Source of the DNA: Motacilla alba alba
Lineage: Eukaryota > Chordata > Aves > Passeriformes > Motacillidae
Assembly: GCF_015832195.1 (NCBI RefSeq)
Contig: NC_052027.1
Location: 11,838,149 to 11,902,148, forward strand
Reading direction: 5' to 3'
Length of the DNA: 64,000 nt
This document shows positions 27,620 to 38,031 of this stretch, in pieces. The stretch's first letter is position 1; every line of letters begins with the position of its first letter. The position numbers and the translations under genes are program-made. Under the pieces are notes generated by a model, which saw only the letters and a list, made by a program, of their open reading frames with translations, ran no database searches and had not been told where the DNA came from.

Positions 27620-28210
27620 ACCCAGAGAAGGGGCCTGGCTGGGCGAGGGGAGGGAAAAGCTGCAGCCGGCTCAGGGTGAAGCGGTGGAGCTGAGGAGGCC
27701 GCGGCAGGGCGGGCTGGGCAGGTGCAGGTGCGGGGCGGCGGCTGCTCCCAGCAGGGCCGGGGCGGCTCAGAGGGCTCAGAGGGCAGCCGTGTTCCATGCG
27801 CGGATATGAACGTGGGGAATCGCGCAACCGCATCTGCGCTGCCGGGGCTGCGTGGGGGCAGGAGCGCCAGAGGAGCTCCAGCCCGGCCGCCGGCGCTGGC
27901 ACGTGGAGGCGGCACGGAGGCGCCGAGCTGCGAAGCCCGGGGCGGGAGCGCTCCCGCCCGCCCCGCAGAGGCGCCTGGCCGGGCTCGGGCCGCACCTGCC
28001 CGGCGCTGCAGCCTCCCGGAGCCCCGGCAGGAGCCCTCCTGCCCGCCAGGGCCTGCCGCCGCTGCAGCGGGCTCGGGGCCAGCCCCGTCCCTGCGCGCCC
28101 GGAGCCCCAGAGGCTGCACGGCCACCGGCCCCGGGGCCGGGACCCCGGCCGGACACAGCCCGGGCCGCGGGAGTGTGGGACACACAAACGCGCTCGGGTT
28201 GCCGTAGGTG
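27620..28210. promoter_or_regulatory. Orphan CpG island
   Basis: About 600 bp of very CpG-dense, GC-box-rich sequence lies 1.6 kb beyond the RAB7A 3' end, between two ordinary or AT-rich stretches. No known coding exon starts from it in either direction. Frames of about 300 codons are open on the minus strand, but two of them overlap in different frames and both are rich in Pro, Arg, Ala and Gly, as expected from GC content alone. It may be the promoter of an unannotated non-coding transcript or a regulatory island. Confidence 0.5.
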
Positions 28211-28515
28211 CACCAAAGGGCTTTAGGCAAACACGGGTGTGCTTGCTGTTGGCACACCCAAACACTTTCACAGCAGCAGGAATGTGCGTGTGTATTTATT
28301 CACCAGGACGCATCTCTTGGAGAGCGAAGCCGCAGGGGAAGCAGGAGAGCACAAAGGAGCACGGGCACGGAGCTGAGTGTGAATTGCTGTGTTACACAGG
28401 CCTGTCTCCCGAGCTCAGAGACAGCACGAGGCATCACAGGTTTCTCTTCGAGACACATGTGATTGCAGCCTTACCCATGTACACACATGTAGCATAAAGC
28501 ATTTTTAAATTCATA

Positions 28516-28518
<3 letters not shown>

Positions 28519-28575
<57 letters not shown>
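28519..28575. repeat. (AT)n microsatellite, about 28 units
   Basis: A perfect AT dinucleotide run of about 57 bp. A second, shorter one lies at about 28874-28894. Both mark the left edge of a long low-complexity tract. Confidence 0.95.
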
Positions 28576-28579
<4 letters not shown>

Positions 28580-31500
28580 CTCAGAAAAGGAGAAAAAATT
28601 ATCTCACACATAGATATGGCTACGCCCACATAAACTTTATTTATATATTTATATAAGAAAATTTAAATGTTAATTATATGGATATGCACATGTACAAAGG
28701 TGTGTATGTCTGTGTATTCGTTACTGCGCCCATACATGGAGAGAGAGAGATGATCACACACATTCAGACACATTTTAAATGATTTTATGCTTGTATTTTT
28801 ATGGGTGTGGGTTTTTTCTCTTTGTCTACACACAGAGATTTTTCTTACTATTTATACACTTCTCTGTGTCTATTATATATATATATATATATATTTATAT
28901 GCTTTTATATTATTTCTTTATTACTGTCTGATCTTTATATAAAAGATCATTTACATGCAGCTCTGTGTGTGTAGTTTAGCTATTTTTATATTTCTTTGAG
29001 AAAGAGAGGAGGGGGAGGGAGACAGGGAAAGAAAATGAAAGGAAACACAGACACGTAAATAAATATCTAATTAAATTGGATGTAGAGGTGGGTATGGGAA
29101 CATTTGTGTGTGAGCTGGGAGGGGAATGCCTGGCTCCCTCATGCTTGCTCTCCAAATACACGTGCATGCAGAGAGAGAATAAATGTTCAGATCAATACAC
29201 ACACACACTGTATATGCATCCCAGATATTATATATGGGGGCAGAAGAGAGGGTGGGAGACACCACAGCCTCACACACACCCACAGATACCCCACATGCAT
29301 TTTTACAGGAGGAGGGATGTGATGGGGGTATTTTTTACCATGCTTCGTGTAGGTCTTTCTCTCCTCGGGGGAAAAAAGAAAAAATGGGAAGAACGGTAGA
29401 AAACACACAGACACCATCAGTTACATACATAACAATTAGTTACATGTATAAGTAAATGTTTAAATGAAGTGTGTGTGGCTGGAGACATGGGGAATGCTCT
29501 GTGAGTGTGGATAGTGCACGTGTGCTTCGTATTTGTACACATGCACATGGGGGGGTGTGTGTGCAGCAAGAGAAAGGCTGAGCAGCTCAATCTCACTGTA
29601 CATATCTGTACAATTTCACAGATGCATATGTGCACGCAGGGAGAGAAAGGGCATTGTGTGTTTCTAAGGATACAGTGTGAGTGTGTGAAATCTCTAATTA
29701 TATATGTAATAATATACAGAATTATGTATTGCTATGTATGTGGATATATAGCAAAAGAGATTGTATTGTATGTTGGTGTGAGCAATATACTTACCCATAT
29801 CCACATCCACATAAATGCAGAGGGACGTGAATGAACGGGTCACTCTCTCTGCCCTCCTTATATAGTATACATCTGTGTGTGTATTTATAGAAAGGGAAAA
29901 GTGTGTGTGTGTGAGAACAACTCCCTCTCTGTAGATGCATACACACCTATGTGTGGATATATATATACAAAGATATAAATATATGTATTTCAGGCGAACT
30001 TGTAGGCAAAGAGCTCTCAACCCTTTCTAAGCACAGATCTATGCATATACATGGAGTGAGAGAACGATGCACATTTGGGAACAGCTCACATGTTCTTGCT
30101 CTATATCTAACATGAGTGTACAAACAGTGCTTTATCCAGTTCTGAATGTATCTATGCATATAGAAAGAGAATTCTCTGTGTGAAGTTTATATATATATAT
30201 ATACACATACACAAATACATGTATGTATATAGGTCTATCTATTACAAAAAAGGCATTTCATGGGTGAAAACATATGGGTGAAAACAGAGAGAATATGCAT
30301 CAGAAAGTGTTGTATGCGAAAACAGTCCTCTGAACAGCTCAGTGTGTGCATATTTGCACATCTATAAATATATAGTCTATATAATATGGAAATATACTTT
30401 ATATTCAATATATTATAAATACCATACCTGCTACTTCATCCCTCTGTTATCTAAGTATGTATGTATATATATGTATACATACATGGAGTGTGTGCACGTG
30501 TGCGTAGCAAGACAGGTGTGTAATTGTGTGAAAGAACGACTGCCTCTCTGTGTAGATGCATGTATATTAATATGTTTCTCTGTGTGCAGGAAGAGAGGAC
30601 GAGAATTGTGAGTGTTAACAGCCCTTTGAGTACAATACAGAGTGAGAACTGTGCATGAAATCTGTGTATATTCATATATATGCATCTATATACTCATATA
30701 GAAGGCAAGACAGAGTACTGTGTGTGGGAACAGCTCTTAGTAGCTCTACTCGTGTGTACATATGGACAGAGAATATATCAACATCTACACATAGATATGC
30801 ATGTATTTGTGTATCACTGAGAGTTTTTATGGAGGGGGCAAAGAGAGAGAGTCTGGAACCTGTGTTCGTGTGTATGAATTGCTCCACTCATTTTGTTATT
30901 TATGTAATATCTAAACCTATAGATATGGCTAGAGAGAGGATATGTGTGAACAGAGACTATTGTTACTGTGAACTGTTCCCATGGACTACTGCTGCGTGAA
31001 GATCTTTGTGTGTGTGTGTGTGCATTTATTCATATAACAAGAGAAAGTTGTGTGCAAAATTTGGGCTGTCTCCCAAATTACACATGTATAATGTACAATG
31101 TATGTATAAATATGTAGAGAATTATGTGAGAAAACAGGCTCTCTCTACATATAGAAGTACATGTGTATATATATATATATGTAGGGGGGGGGTGTCCCAG
31201 CTTTCTCCCTAAATAATATATGTATACCAATGTAGTGAGCAAATTATGAGTGTGAACAGCTCGCCCCTAACTCTTCATGTTCTGTTAGAAATATGTGTGA
31301 ACATCTGTCTGTATAAGGGCACATATGTATATATGCATATATAGATATCTATACAGGAACAGAAAGGACTGTCATGTGTGAAACCAGCTCAGTATATAGG
31401 TACATATGCATATATATGAACAGAATGCAATATGTATAAGCAATGCTCTAACTATGTATGTATAAATTCACATATAGATAATTATTAGTGAACACTCTCT

Positions 31501-32065
31501 GTACACACGTACACTATACAGAGCCAGTGCTGTGTGAGAAAGAATTATACAGAGATGATGCAATTATATAGGGCAGGGAGAGAGAGAGAGTGATAGAAAA
31601 TGTGTTTGTGAGAGACAATAGGCCTTGCTCTTTTCCTCAGGTGTCTGTGCACATGTATTTATAGACAGCAAGAGAGAATAATGCCTGTGACCAGCTCCCG
31701 GTCTGTGTCTCTATGCACACACACATGGACGTACACAGTGAGAGAGGATAGTGTGCATGTGTGTGTGCACACAGACAGGGCAGGAGAAAAGAGTGTGAGG
31801 GCTTATCCCCATGTCAGTATATACTGCATGCATTATGCATGCACGTCTGCATGTGCACAGTGAGAGTGTTTGAACAGCACGCTCGCTCTCATCCCCTGGT
31901 TCCATATAAGCCAGCGTGGGGCTATATATAGCCAGGGAGAGCTGCCTGTGAAGCTCTCACGCTGTCTCTGTAGTTCTGTCTGTCTGTATGCACGTACATG
32001 AGAGCTGTGTGTGTGAACAAGACTGGCTGTGTCCCTGTGTCCATGTGAGTGTGTTCATATGGGCA
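28576..32065 (+). repeat. AT/TG-rich tract with a degenerate minisatellite of variable unit
   Basis: About 3.5 kb of low-complexity DNA in which a motif order recurs: (a/g)GCAAGAGAGA, then a TG run, then GTGTGAACAGCTC, then CTCTGTGTA, then TATGCATATATATA. The 9-mer GAACAGCTC is exact at 30079, 30332, 30728 and 31254. Close variants occur near 29583, 29910, 30530, 30617, 30948, 31124, 31382, 31690 and 31870. Successive copies lie roughly 65-200 bp apart, so the units are strongly diverged or partly lost. A perfect palindrome GCTATATATAGC is at 31921-31932. There is no credible coding sequence. Confidence 0.6.
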
Positions 32066-32365
32066 CAGAATGTCTGTGTCTGTGTGTCTGTGTGTGTGTG
32101 TCTGTGTGTGTCTGTGTGTCTGTGTCTGTGTGTCTCTGTGTGTGTGTCTGTGTCTGTGTGTCTCTGTGTCTCTGTGTGTGTGTGTCTGTGTGTCTCTGTG
32201 TGTGTCTCTGTGTGTGTGTCTGTGTGTGTGTGTCTGTGTGTGTGTCTGTGTCTGTGTGTGTGTCTGTGTGTGTCTGTGTCTGTGTGTGTGTGTCTGTGTG
32301 TCTGTCTGTGTGTGTGTGTGTCTGTGTCTGTGTGTCTGTGTCTGTGTGTGTGTCTGTGTGTCTGT
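32066..32365 (+). repeat. TG/TCTG simple-sequence array
   Basis: About 300 bp composed almost only of interleaved TG and TCTG units. It is open in all three plus frames (Cys/Val/Ser/Leu strings) and in two minus frames (Thr/His/Asp/Gln strings), which is the expected property of a TG/TCTG repeat and not coding evidence. Alternating purine-pyrimidine TG runs can adopt Z-DNA. Confidence 0.95.
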
Positions 32366-34100
32366 TGGGGCTATTTTCTCCCATCCTCTCACACACACAA
32401 GCAGCCTCCCCCACACATTCTATTCACACACACATTTCCACGTGTGTGTTCCCTCCCCTGTCTTTGGAGGGGAGGGAGAGGAGCCCTCACTGACAGGCCT
32501 GGCTCTCTGTGGCTGGGGATTGGTGCTGGATCCCTGTGCTGCTCCCAGCCACACGGCCGGGGTGAGATCAGTGCCCTCACTGCCCAGCCCTGCTCGCACA
32601 TCCACCCACCTACACACATGTATTGTTCTTAAATTTTCACGTTTATGTCAAAATTTAAAAATATATAGCTATGTCTTCATGTGTATGCATGCACTTACAT
32701 TTATTTTAAATGTACTGTAGCTGTTAAACAACAGCTCTTAGATATCACACATCTATAATAGACACAACATACACACCAACCCCACTCTATAGCCGGCTTA
32801 GCTGCAAGCTTCATGCGGCTAAGGGTGACATTTACACGCGTGCAGGTGCGGGTTTGCACGTTTCACACACACCTGCACGCCCGCCGCCCCCCGGTCCCGG
32901 CGACAGCCCCGCAGGCGGTGGGTGCCGCGTCCCGGCGTGGCGCTCGGTGCTCCCGGCGCTCCGAGGGGCTCCCGGTGGGGGATGCCGGGGCTGTGCCCTC
33001 TCTTCGTGCCCGAGCGCGGGCAGAACCCATCGCAGGGGCGCCTGGCACGGCTGCGCGGGGGGCAGAGCCCCGCGGTTCTGGGGGGCTCTCTCCTCGGGGC
33101 GGGGAGCAGGGGGCGGGACAGGGCACCCGCTTCGCTTCGGGATGGGGTCACACGCGGGGCTGGGCGGGATCCTGCCGCCCCGCGGAGCCCCGAGACCGCG
33201 GGCAGCCGGGACTGGTCCCTCCGGCGGCGGGGGCTGTGGGCGAGGGAAATGGCGGAGAGAGTCGGGGGATGGGGAGAGGGGGAGGAGGAGGAGGAGGAGG
33301 AGGAGGAGGAGAAGGGAGGGCGGGGGCTGTGCGGGCTCGGCGTGCGTGGGCAGGGGGCGGGGTGCGACAGCGTGTGCGGGCGTGACCGTGTGTGTGTGCA
33401 TGTATGTGCGTGTGCGTTTGTGTGTGTGTGCATTCGTGTGCGTGTGCGTGTGCAGGGGTGTGCGTGTGCAGGGGTGCGCGCACACCCGGGCACGCCCCCG
33501 TGCCTGTGCCCCGAGCTGTGCCCGCGTGTCCCGGCCGCGGCGGTGCCCCCGCACCCGGCCCACCCGCGGCGGGGCACACGGATCGCACTCCCAGGAGCGG
33601 GGAGACACGGGCCCCTGCTGGGCCAGCGCCCGGGCTCGGCCAGGGAGGCGTCGTGCACTCCCTTCCCCCTCCCCCCGAAGCCGCGTTTCCCCGGTGGGAT
33701 TTGGGGAGATGGGGTGAATTATGGGGGATGGGGGGGCGGTGCTCAGAGCATCGCTGCTGCCCCCTTCCCCCCAGCCCACAGAGAGCTGCGCCTGCAGCGG
33801 GGCTCGAGCCCCCCGCCCCGCCACCACGGCACGCAGAGGCTGCAGGGGCGAACACGATCCACACACTGTCCCCACACCCACGGCCCTGAGCCCGGTCCGG
33901 AGACTTCCCGGCCCCTCCCCAGCGCTACCCCGGCCCCGCCGCGCTTTTCTCATCCTCCGCCGCGGGGCGACGGCCGCCGGGAGGGGGGAGGGGGGTCACA
34001 GGGGACACGCAGGGCTCCCCCCGGGGGCCTCCCCCCGTTGACCGGGAGGGTGAGGGTCGGCGGGGGGATGGCCCCAGTCGCCGGGACGGGGACCCCCGGC
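32366..34100. other. GC-rich distal upstream region of H1-10
   Basis: No gene is recognised. Sequence passes from mixed (32366-32800) to very GC-rich. Within it are a (GGA)n run at 33281-33311 and a TG/CGTG-rich run at about 33385-33480. Several overlapping frames of 200-455 codons are open on both strands, but their Pro/Arg/Gly/Ala composition and mutual overlap mark them as GC artefacts. The right end merges with the H1-10 CpG-island promoter. Confidence 0.5.
33281..33311 (+). repeat. (GGA)n trinucleotide repeat
   Basis: About ten uninterrupted GGA/GAG units in GC-rich upstream DNA of H1-10. It is purine-only on the plus strand. Confidence 0.95.
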
Positions 34101-34636
34101 CACGGCGGGGCATCTCCGCGCTGCTGCCGGCGGCCGCGGGAGGGCGTCGCCTGTGTTAGTTCCCCCCGGAGAACCCGGGGCCAGCGCCGCCGCCACCGCC
34201 CCCCGGCCCCCGGCGCCTCCCCCCGCCCGCAGAGGCCCCTCTTGGGCGGCGGGCGACGGCGACGGCGGTGGGCGGGGGGACCGAGGTGAGGCCCCAGTCG
34301 CCGCCGCGCCGGGCGCCCCCTCCTCGCTGCCGCCGCCGCGCCCCCAAAATCTGGGCGGGGGTGGGCGGGCGGCGCGCGGCGGGGCCGGCGGCGGGCCCGG
34401 GCCGGGGCGGCGCGCGGGGCGCGGGGCGGGCGCGGGGCCCCGCGAAAGAGCCCCGAGAAGCACAAGCGGGGCTGGCGGCGGACCAGGCTGTTGTTGTTCT
34501 CAACGTGGTCCGCCCCGCGCCCATATAAAAGGCGGCGGCGGCGCCCGCCCCGGCAGAAGGCGCACCGAGAGGAGCGGACGCAGCGCGCTCGCCCGGCCCC
34601 GCCGCTGCCCCCGCCCGCCCCGCGGCTCCCCGCACC
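34100..34636 (+). promoter_or_regulatory. H1-10: H1-10 promoter and 5' UTR (TATA-containing CpG island)
   Basis: A canonical TATA box TATAAAA lies at 34524-34530, inside otherwise CpG-dense sequence, and places the start at about 34555 with a 5' UTR of about 80 nt. Immediately upstream is GTTCTCAACGTGGTCCG at 34496-34512, close to the histone H4 Site II element. An inverted repeat CGGACCA ... TGGTCCG (34479-34485 and 34506-34512) encloses it. A clear H1 AAACACA box was not seen, only a weak AGCACAAG at about 34459. Confidence 0.75.
34496..34512 (+). promoter_or_regulatory. Histone H4 Site II-like element
   Basis: GTTCTCAACGTGGTCCG resembles the proximal element of vertebrate H4 genes (TTTTCAAT..TGGTCCG) that binds HINFP, and it sits just upstream of the TATA box as in H4 genes. 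The similarity is seen; factor binding is inferred. Confidence 0.45.
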
Positions 34637-35293
34637 ATGTCGGTAGACCTAGAGGAAGGCGATCTGCCCCTGGCCGAGGCAGAGGAGGCGCCGCTCTCCC
34701 CGGAGAAGAAAGCGGCTGCTAAGAAGGCGAAAGGAGGCGGCGGCGCCTCGTTGTCGCCATCGAAGAAAAGGAAGAACAACAAGAAGAAGAACCAGCCGGG
34801 CAAATACAGCCAGCTAGTGGTGGAGACGATCCGCAAGCTGGGCGAGCGCAATGGCTCCTCGCTGGCCAAGATCTATAACGAGGCCAAGAAAGTGGCTTGG
34901 TTCGACCAGCAGAACGGCAGGACTTACCTGAAGTACTCAATCAAGGCACTGGTACAGAACGACACGCTGCTCCAGGTCAAGGGCACCGGCGCCAACGGCT
35001 CCTTCAAGCTCAACAGGAAGAAGCTGGAAGGCGGCGGGGAGGGGGGCGCGGGCAACAGTGCCCACAAGTCCCTCAAGAAGGCGACGGTCTCCTCGACCCG
35101 GCGGGCGGAGAAGCCGGCGGCCAAGAGCAAGAAGCCCGAGAAGAAATCGCACAAGAAGGGAGCCGGCGGCGCGGCGGCGAAGAAGGACAAGGGCAAAGCC
35201 AAGAAGGCCACCAAGAAGGGAGCCGCGTCCCCCGGGGGCAAGAAGGTGAAGAAGTCGGCAAAGCCCAAGGCGCTCAAGAGCCGGAAGGCATGA
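34637..35293 (+). CDS. H1-10: Linker histone H1.10 (H1X)
   Basis: A single exon encodes 218 residues, near the usual H1.10 length. H1.10 binds linker DNA at the nucleosome dyad and is made independently of replication. The N-tail (1-52) starts with MSVDLEE, has an acidic cluster (5-18) and two SP-x-K sites for CDK phosphorylation (SPEKK 21-25, SPSKK 40-44). The winged-helix globular domain is at about 53-130, with the H1.10-type stretches [29 protein letters not shown] and [11 protein letters not shown]. The C-tail (131-218) is Lys/Ala/Gly-rich. The globular part is nearly identical to mammalian H1.10, while the tails differ. The start is chosen on the conserved MSV N-terminus after the TATA box. 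No histone stem-loop follows the stop. Confidence 0.97.
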   Translation: MSVDLEEGDLPLAEAEEAPLSPEKKAAAKKAKGGGGASLSPSKKRKNNKKKNQPGKYSQLVVETIRKLGERNGSSLAKIYNEAKKVAWFDQQNGRTYLKYSIKALVQNDTLLQVKGTGANGSFKLNRKKLEGGGEGGAGNSAHKSLKKATVSSTRRAEKPAAKSKKPEKKSHKKGAGGAAAKKDKGKAKKATKKGAASPGGKKVKKSAKPKALKSRKA

Positions 35294-35998
35294 GATCGAG
35301 GCGCAGGGAGCCTCCCGCCGCCCTCCGGGCTGAGAGCCCCGCGGCACAGACTGCTCTGAGGACAGACCCCAGGGGACCCGCTTTGTCTTTGTGTTGCTGA
35401 CTCGCCTCCGCAGCCACCGCCGTGCGCGGTGAGCGGGGCTGCGGCCGCCCCAGCCCCCCCTTCCCCTTCTCTGCCGCCTTATTTTGTCCACCCCTTTCCC
35501 CCCCATCCCGTTCCGCGGCTTTTCCCCGATCGCGCCCTTTTGTTTTCGGCCGTGCCCCTCCCCGCCTGTAGACGGTTCCCGGCCCCCACCCCCTCCCCGT
35601 GCCCCGGTTCCCGGGGGTTTTTCCCGCCCGGTTTCCATAGCAGCCATTTTGCACGGGGCCCCCCCGCGCCACGTGGGCCGGCCCCGCTCCCGCCGCCCGC
35701 GCGCGCCCCGCCTGGCCCCGCCCCCCGCCGCGCGCCGTGCCTGCTCGCGGCCGCACCGAAGGGCCACGGCGCCCCCTGGCGGCCCGCGGCCCCGCCGCCA
35801 TGGCAACGGCCCGGCGCGCGGGAGCGGCCGCCCCCTAGCGGCCGCCGGCCGCACCTGCAATGGCCTTCAATGTTTTTTTATGGGTCTGGGGTGGGTGGGC
35901 TGGGAGGGGTTGGGTTAGTGGGGTCGTTTTTTGGTTTTTTTTTTTTTTTTTTCTTTTCATTTATCGTCGTTTCAAATAAATTGGTACAAAACGACTCT
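35294..35998 (+). other. H1-10: H1-10 3' UTR with poly(A) signal
   Basis: The 3' UTR is GC-rich and ends in a T-rich stretch (about 35928-35960) followed by AATAAA at 35975-35980. Absence of a replication-dependent stem-loop and presence of AATAAA support a polyadenylated mRNA, as known for H1.10. RFX-like half sites (GTTTCCATAGCAGC at about 35630, CCATGGCAAC at about 35799) and an E-box CCACGTGG at about 35670 also lie here, so the segment may double as regulatory DNA. Confidence 0.7.
35768..35843 (-). promoter_or_regulatory. Two CTCF-like motifs in tandem
   Basis: On the minus strand the sequence reads CCGCCAGGGGGCGCC (about 35769-35783) and CCGCTAGGGGGCGGC (about 35828-35842). Both match the CTCF core CC(A/G)CNAGGGGGCG(C/G) closely. 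They point the same way and are about 58 bp apart, within the H1-10 3' UTR. Motif match only. Confidence 0.45.
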
Positions 35999-36099
35999 CC
36001 CGTGTGCTCCCTGCAGGCGTCGGGAACCGGGAAAGAAGGGGGCTGGTCCCAGGGGGGCTTTCCTGCTCTTCGGAGTCCGTCCGGGTGCTGATGCCCAGA

Positions 36100-36620
36100 G
36101 CCCGCTCCCTGCTCCGAGTGGGGAACGGGAGCAGAGGAAGGAGGGTCCCTCGCCATGGAGGCAGGGGAGGAGCGCCATGGCTGCGCAACTGCGCTGCTGG
36201 AGCAGCGGGGAGCCCCGGCGGACAGCGCAGCACGCACCAGCGATCCCTGCAGCCCCCGGCTTGGACAGCGCAGCCCCCGGGCACGGCCCTCGCCGCCTCT
36301 CCGGCCGGGAGCGAGCCCCGTCCCCCGTCGCGCAGGCGGGAGCGGCGGCCGGGCAGGGCCGGAGCCCCCCCGGCGCTGTCTATTTATAGCGCAGCGGCGA
36401 GGTTGCGTAAATCCCGGCAGGGATCTGGGCCATCTTGTGCTGCTGCTGCTGCGGGAGCGAGCGCGGGGCCCGGGACGAGCTGCGGCTCATCGCCCTCCGT
36501 GCCCGGGGCTGCAGCAGAGGGGGGCGAGAACGGGCAGCCCAGCCCCGGGCACGGGCAGCGGGGCACGGAGGGCAGGAGGGGGTGCACGGAACCTCCCAGG
36601 CCGGCTGTGGTAAGCCCCGG
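36100..36620 (+). promoter_or_regulatory. Possible promoter and first exon of an unannotated transcript
   Basis: CpG-rich DNA just past the H1-10 poly(A) signal contains, in order, TATTTATA (36381-36388), TTGCGTAA (36403-36410, C/EBP-like), GCCATCTT (36429-36436, YY1-like) and, 170 bp on, a good splice donor CTGTG|GTAAGC at 36609/36610. The spacing resembles a TATA promoter with a non-coding first exon on the plus strand. No downstream exon was recognised. Confidence 0.3.
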
Positions 36621-36702
36621 CAGCCCCATCGCCCCAGCTCCCGGCCCCACAGCCCGCCCGGCCCCGCGGCCTCCCCCTGCCAGGGAGGGTTTCGGGCAGC
36701 AG

Positions 36703-36768
36703 CATTCCCCGAGGGCTGCTCCGGCGTTCCCCGAGGGCTGCTCCAGCAGTGCCCGAGGGCTGCTCCAG
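36703..36768 (+). repeat. 22-bp tandem repeat, three copies
   Basis: The unit CGTTCCCCGAGGGCTGCTCC plus two bases is repeated three times head to tail with few substitutions; the third copy is the most diverged. Confidence 0.85.
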
Positions 36769-38031
36769 CCCTGGCGAGCTGCTGTGCCGGAGCATCAACA
36801 CGCTCCCCGTGCCTAGGGAACACAGCAGGGATCAGGCCCGTATCCAGCATCCCCCAGGAGGAGGGGACAGGGACAGCAGCCGGTGGGGCCTAGGGACTGT
36901 CACACCAGGCGATGGCAGCGCCTTTCAACACTCCTGGGAAAGACACAGCCCCTGCCTCCAGGGCCCCAGTCAGGCCGGGCGTGACCGCTTTATCCCTTTG
37001 TCCCCTGGAGAACAAGCAGGGAGAAGGGAAGCAAGTTATACTCCCTGAAGAAATGTCCTTTCGCTACATCCCACAAAGGAAGCCAGCCGTGCTCCTGGAA
37101 GAGACCGGCCCTGGTCTGCTCCAGAGGCTGCAGCCTCCCTCCAGGTGTGTGTTTAGAAGCAGCAGTCACCATCCTGCTGGCCCACAGCAAGCCTGGGAGA
37201 GATCTGCTGCATTCTGGCACCGACCCGCATTGTGTCCTCAGCCAATAGCCGCGGGTTCGGGGGGATCAGAGGGGATGCGCTCGCCAAGGGCTGGCACACG
37301 GGCAGAGGAGCCACCCTGCTGCCCAGGAGGGGAGGTTAAACCAAGCCCCTCTCAGGGCTCAGCTCTCCTCAGCACTCATCTGCATGGCAAACTAACGCTG
37401 CTCCAGGCAGACCAGCGGGCACATTCCTGTGGGCAGATAAAAGCAGGAGGAAGGCAGTGACCCTCAGCACAGGGAAGGCAGCAGGGTGACACTGTGCCAA
37501 TCCAGCTGGAGCTGCCTTACCTCACACAGGCTGAGCCTGCCAGGAGCCATGATGCTGGGGCATCCCTGAGTGAGCTCCCTTGGGTGCTGCCAACCGTGAG
37601 GACCAGGCTCTGGAGAGAAACCCAAGCCCTGGGGACTTTCAAGAGCCAGTGACTCATCTCATCAAACTGGCAGAGCTGAGGGACACAGCTGGCAGAGACT
37701 CTGCTGCACGTGGTGATGCACAGCAGCCTCCCACAGCAGGCAGCTTTCAGCTCCCAGTCTGCGCTCATCCCATCTTCAGGTACCCAAGAGACAAGGGAAG
37801 AATCAATCCTGCAGCCCAGCCCTCTCCTTAAGGGAAGCACAGACCGAGAGACACCTTTCCAGGCTCACCTGACCTCTGGGGGAGTCTCTGCCGAGCCAAG
37901 TCCTTCACATGAGCTCAGCTGCTCTGGTGCTAGGAAGCATTCAGAAGAGCCAGGACCAGTAACAGCCCTCCAGAAAGGACAAGACCTGGCCCTGAAGCTG
38001 CAGGCTTGACAGTGACCACATTTACTCCAGC
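36769..38031. other. Intergenic sequence between H1-10 and the H2A 3' region
   Basis: Moderately GC-rich, unique-looking sequence. No exon, RNA gene or known repeat was recognised on either strand. Confidence 0.45.

Noticed and set aside
27316..28271. Two minus-strand frames of 313 and 300 codons over the orphan CpG island
   Set aside because: They overlap in different frames and consist of Pro/Arg/Ala/Gly-rich text typical of CpG islands; no start context, splice support or domain.
28519..32065. Possible CRISPR-like repeat-spacer array
   Set aside because: Recurring motifs are degenerate and irregularly spaced, in vertebrate nuclear DNA without cas genes; it is a diverged tandem repeat.
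31988..32720. Long Cys/Val/Ser/Leu frames (plus) and Thr/His/Asp/Gln frames (minus), up to about 220 codons
   Set aside because: They are translations of a TG/TCTG simple repeat, open in all three plus frames and two minus frames; there is no protein evidence.
32832..34869. Many long GC-rich frames (up to 455 codons) upstream of and over H1-10
   Set aside because: Low stop-codon density at high GC explains them; they overlap each other on both strands, and those reaching the H1-10 CDS are shadows of it.
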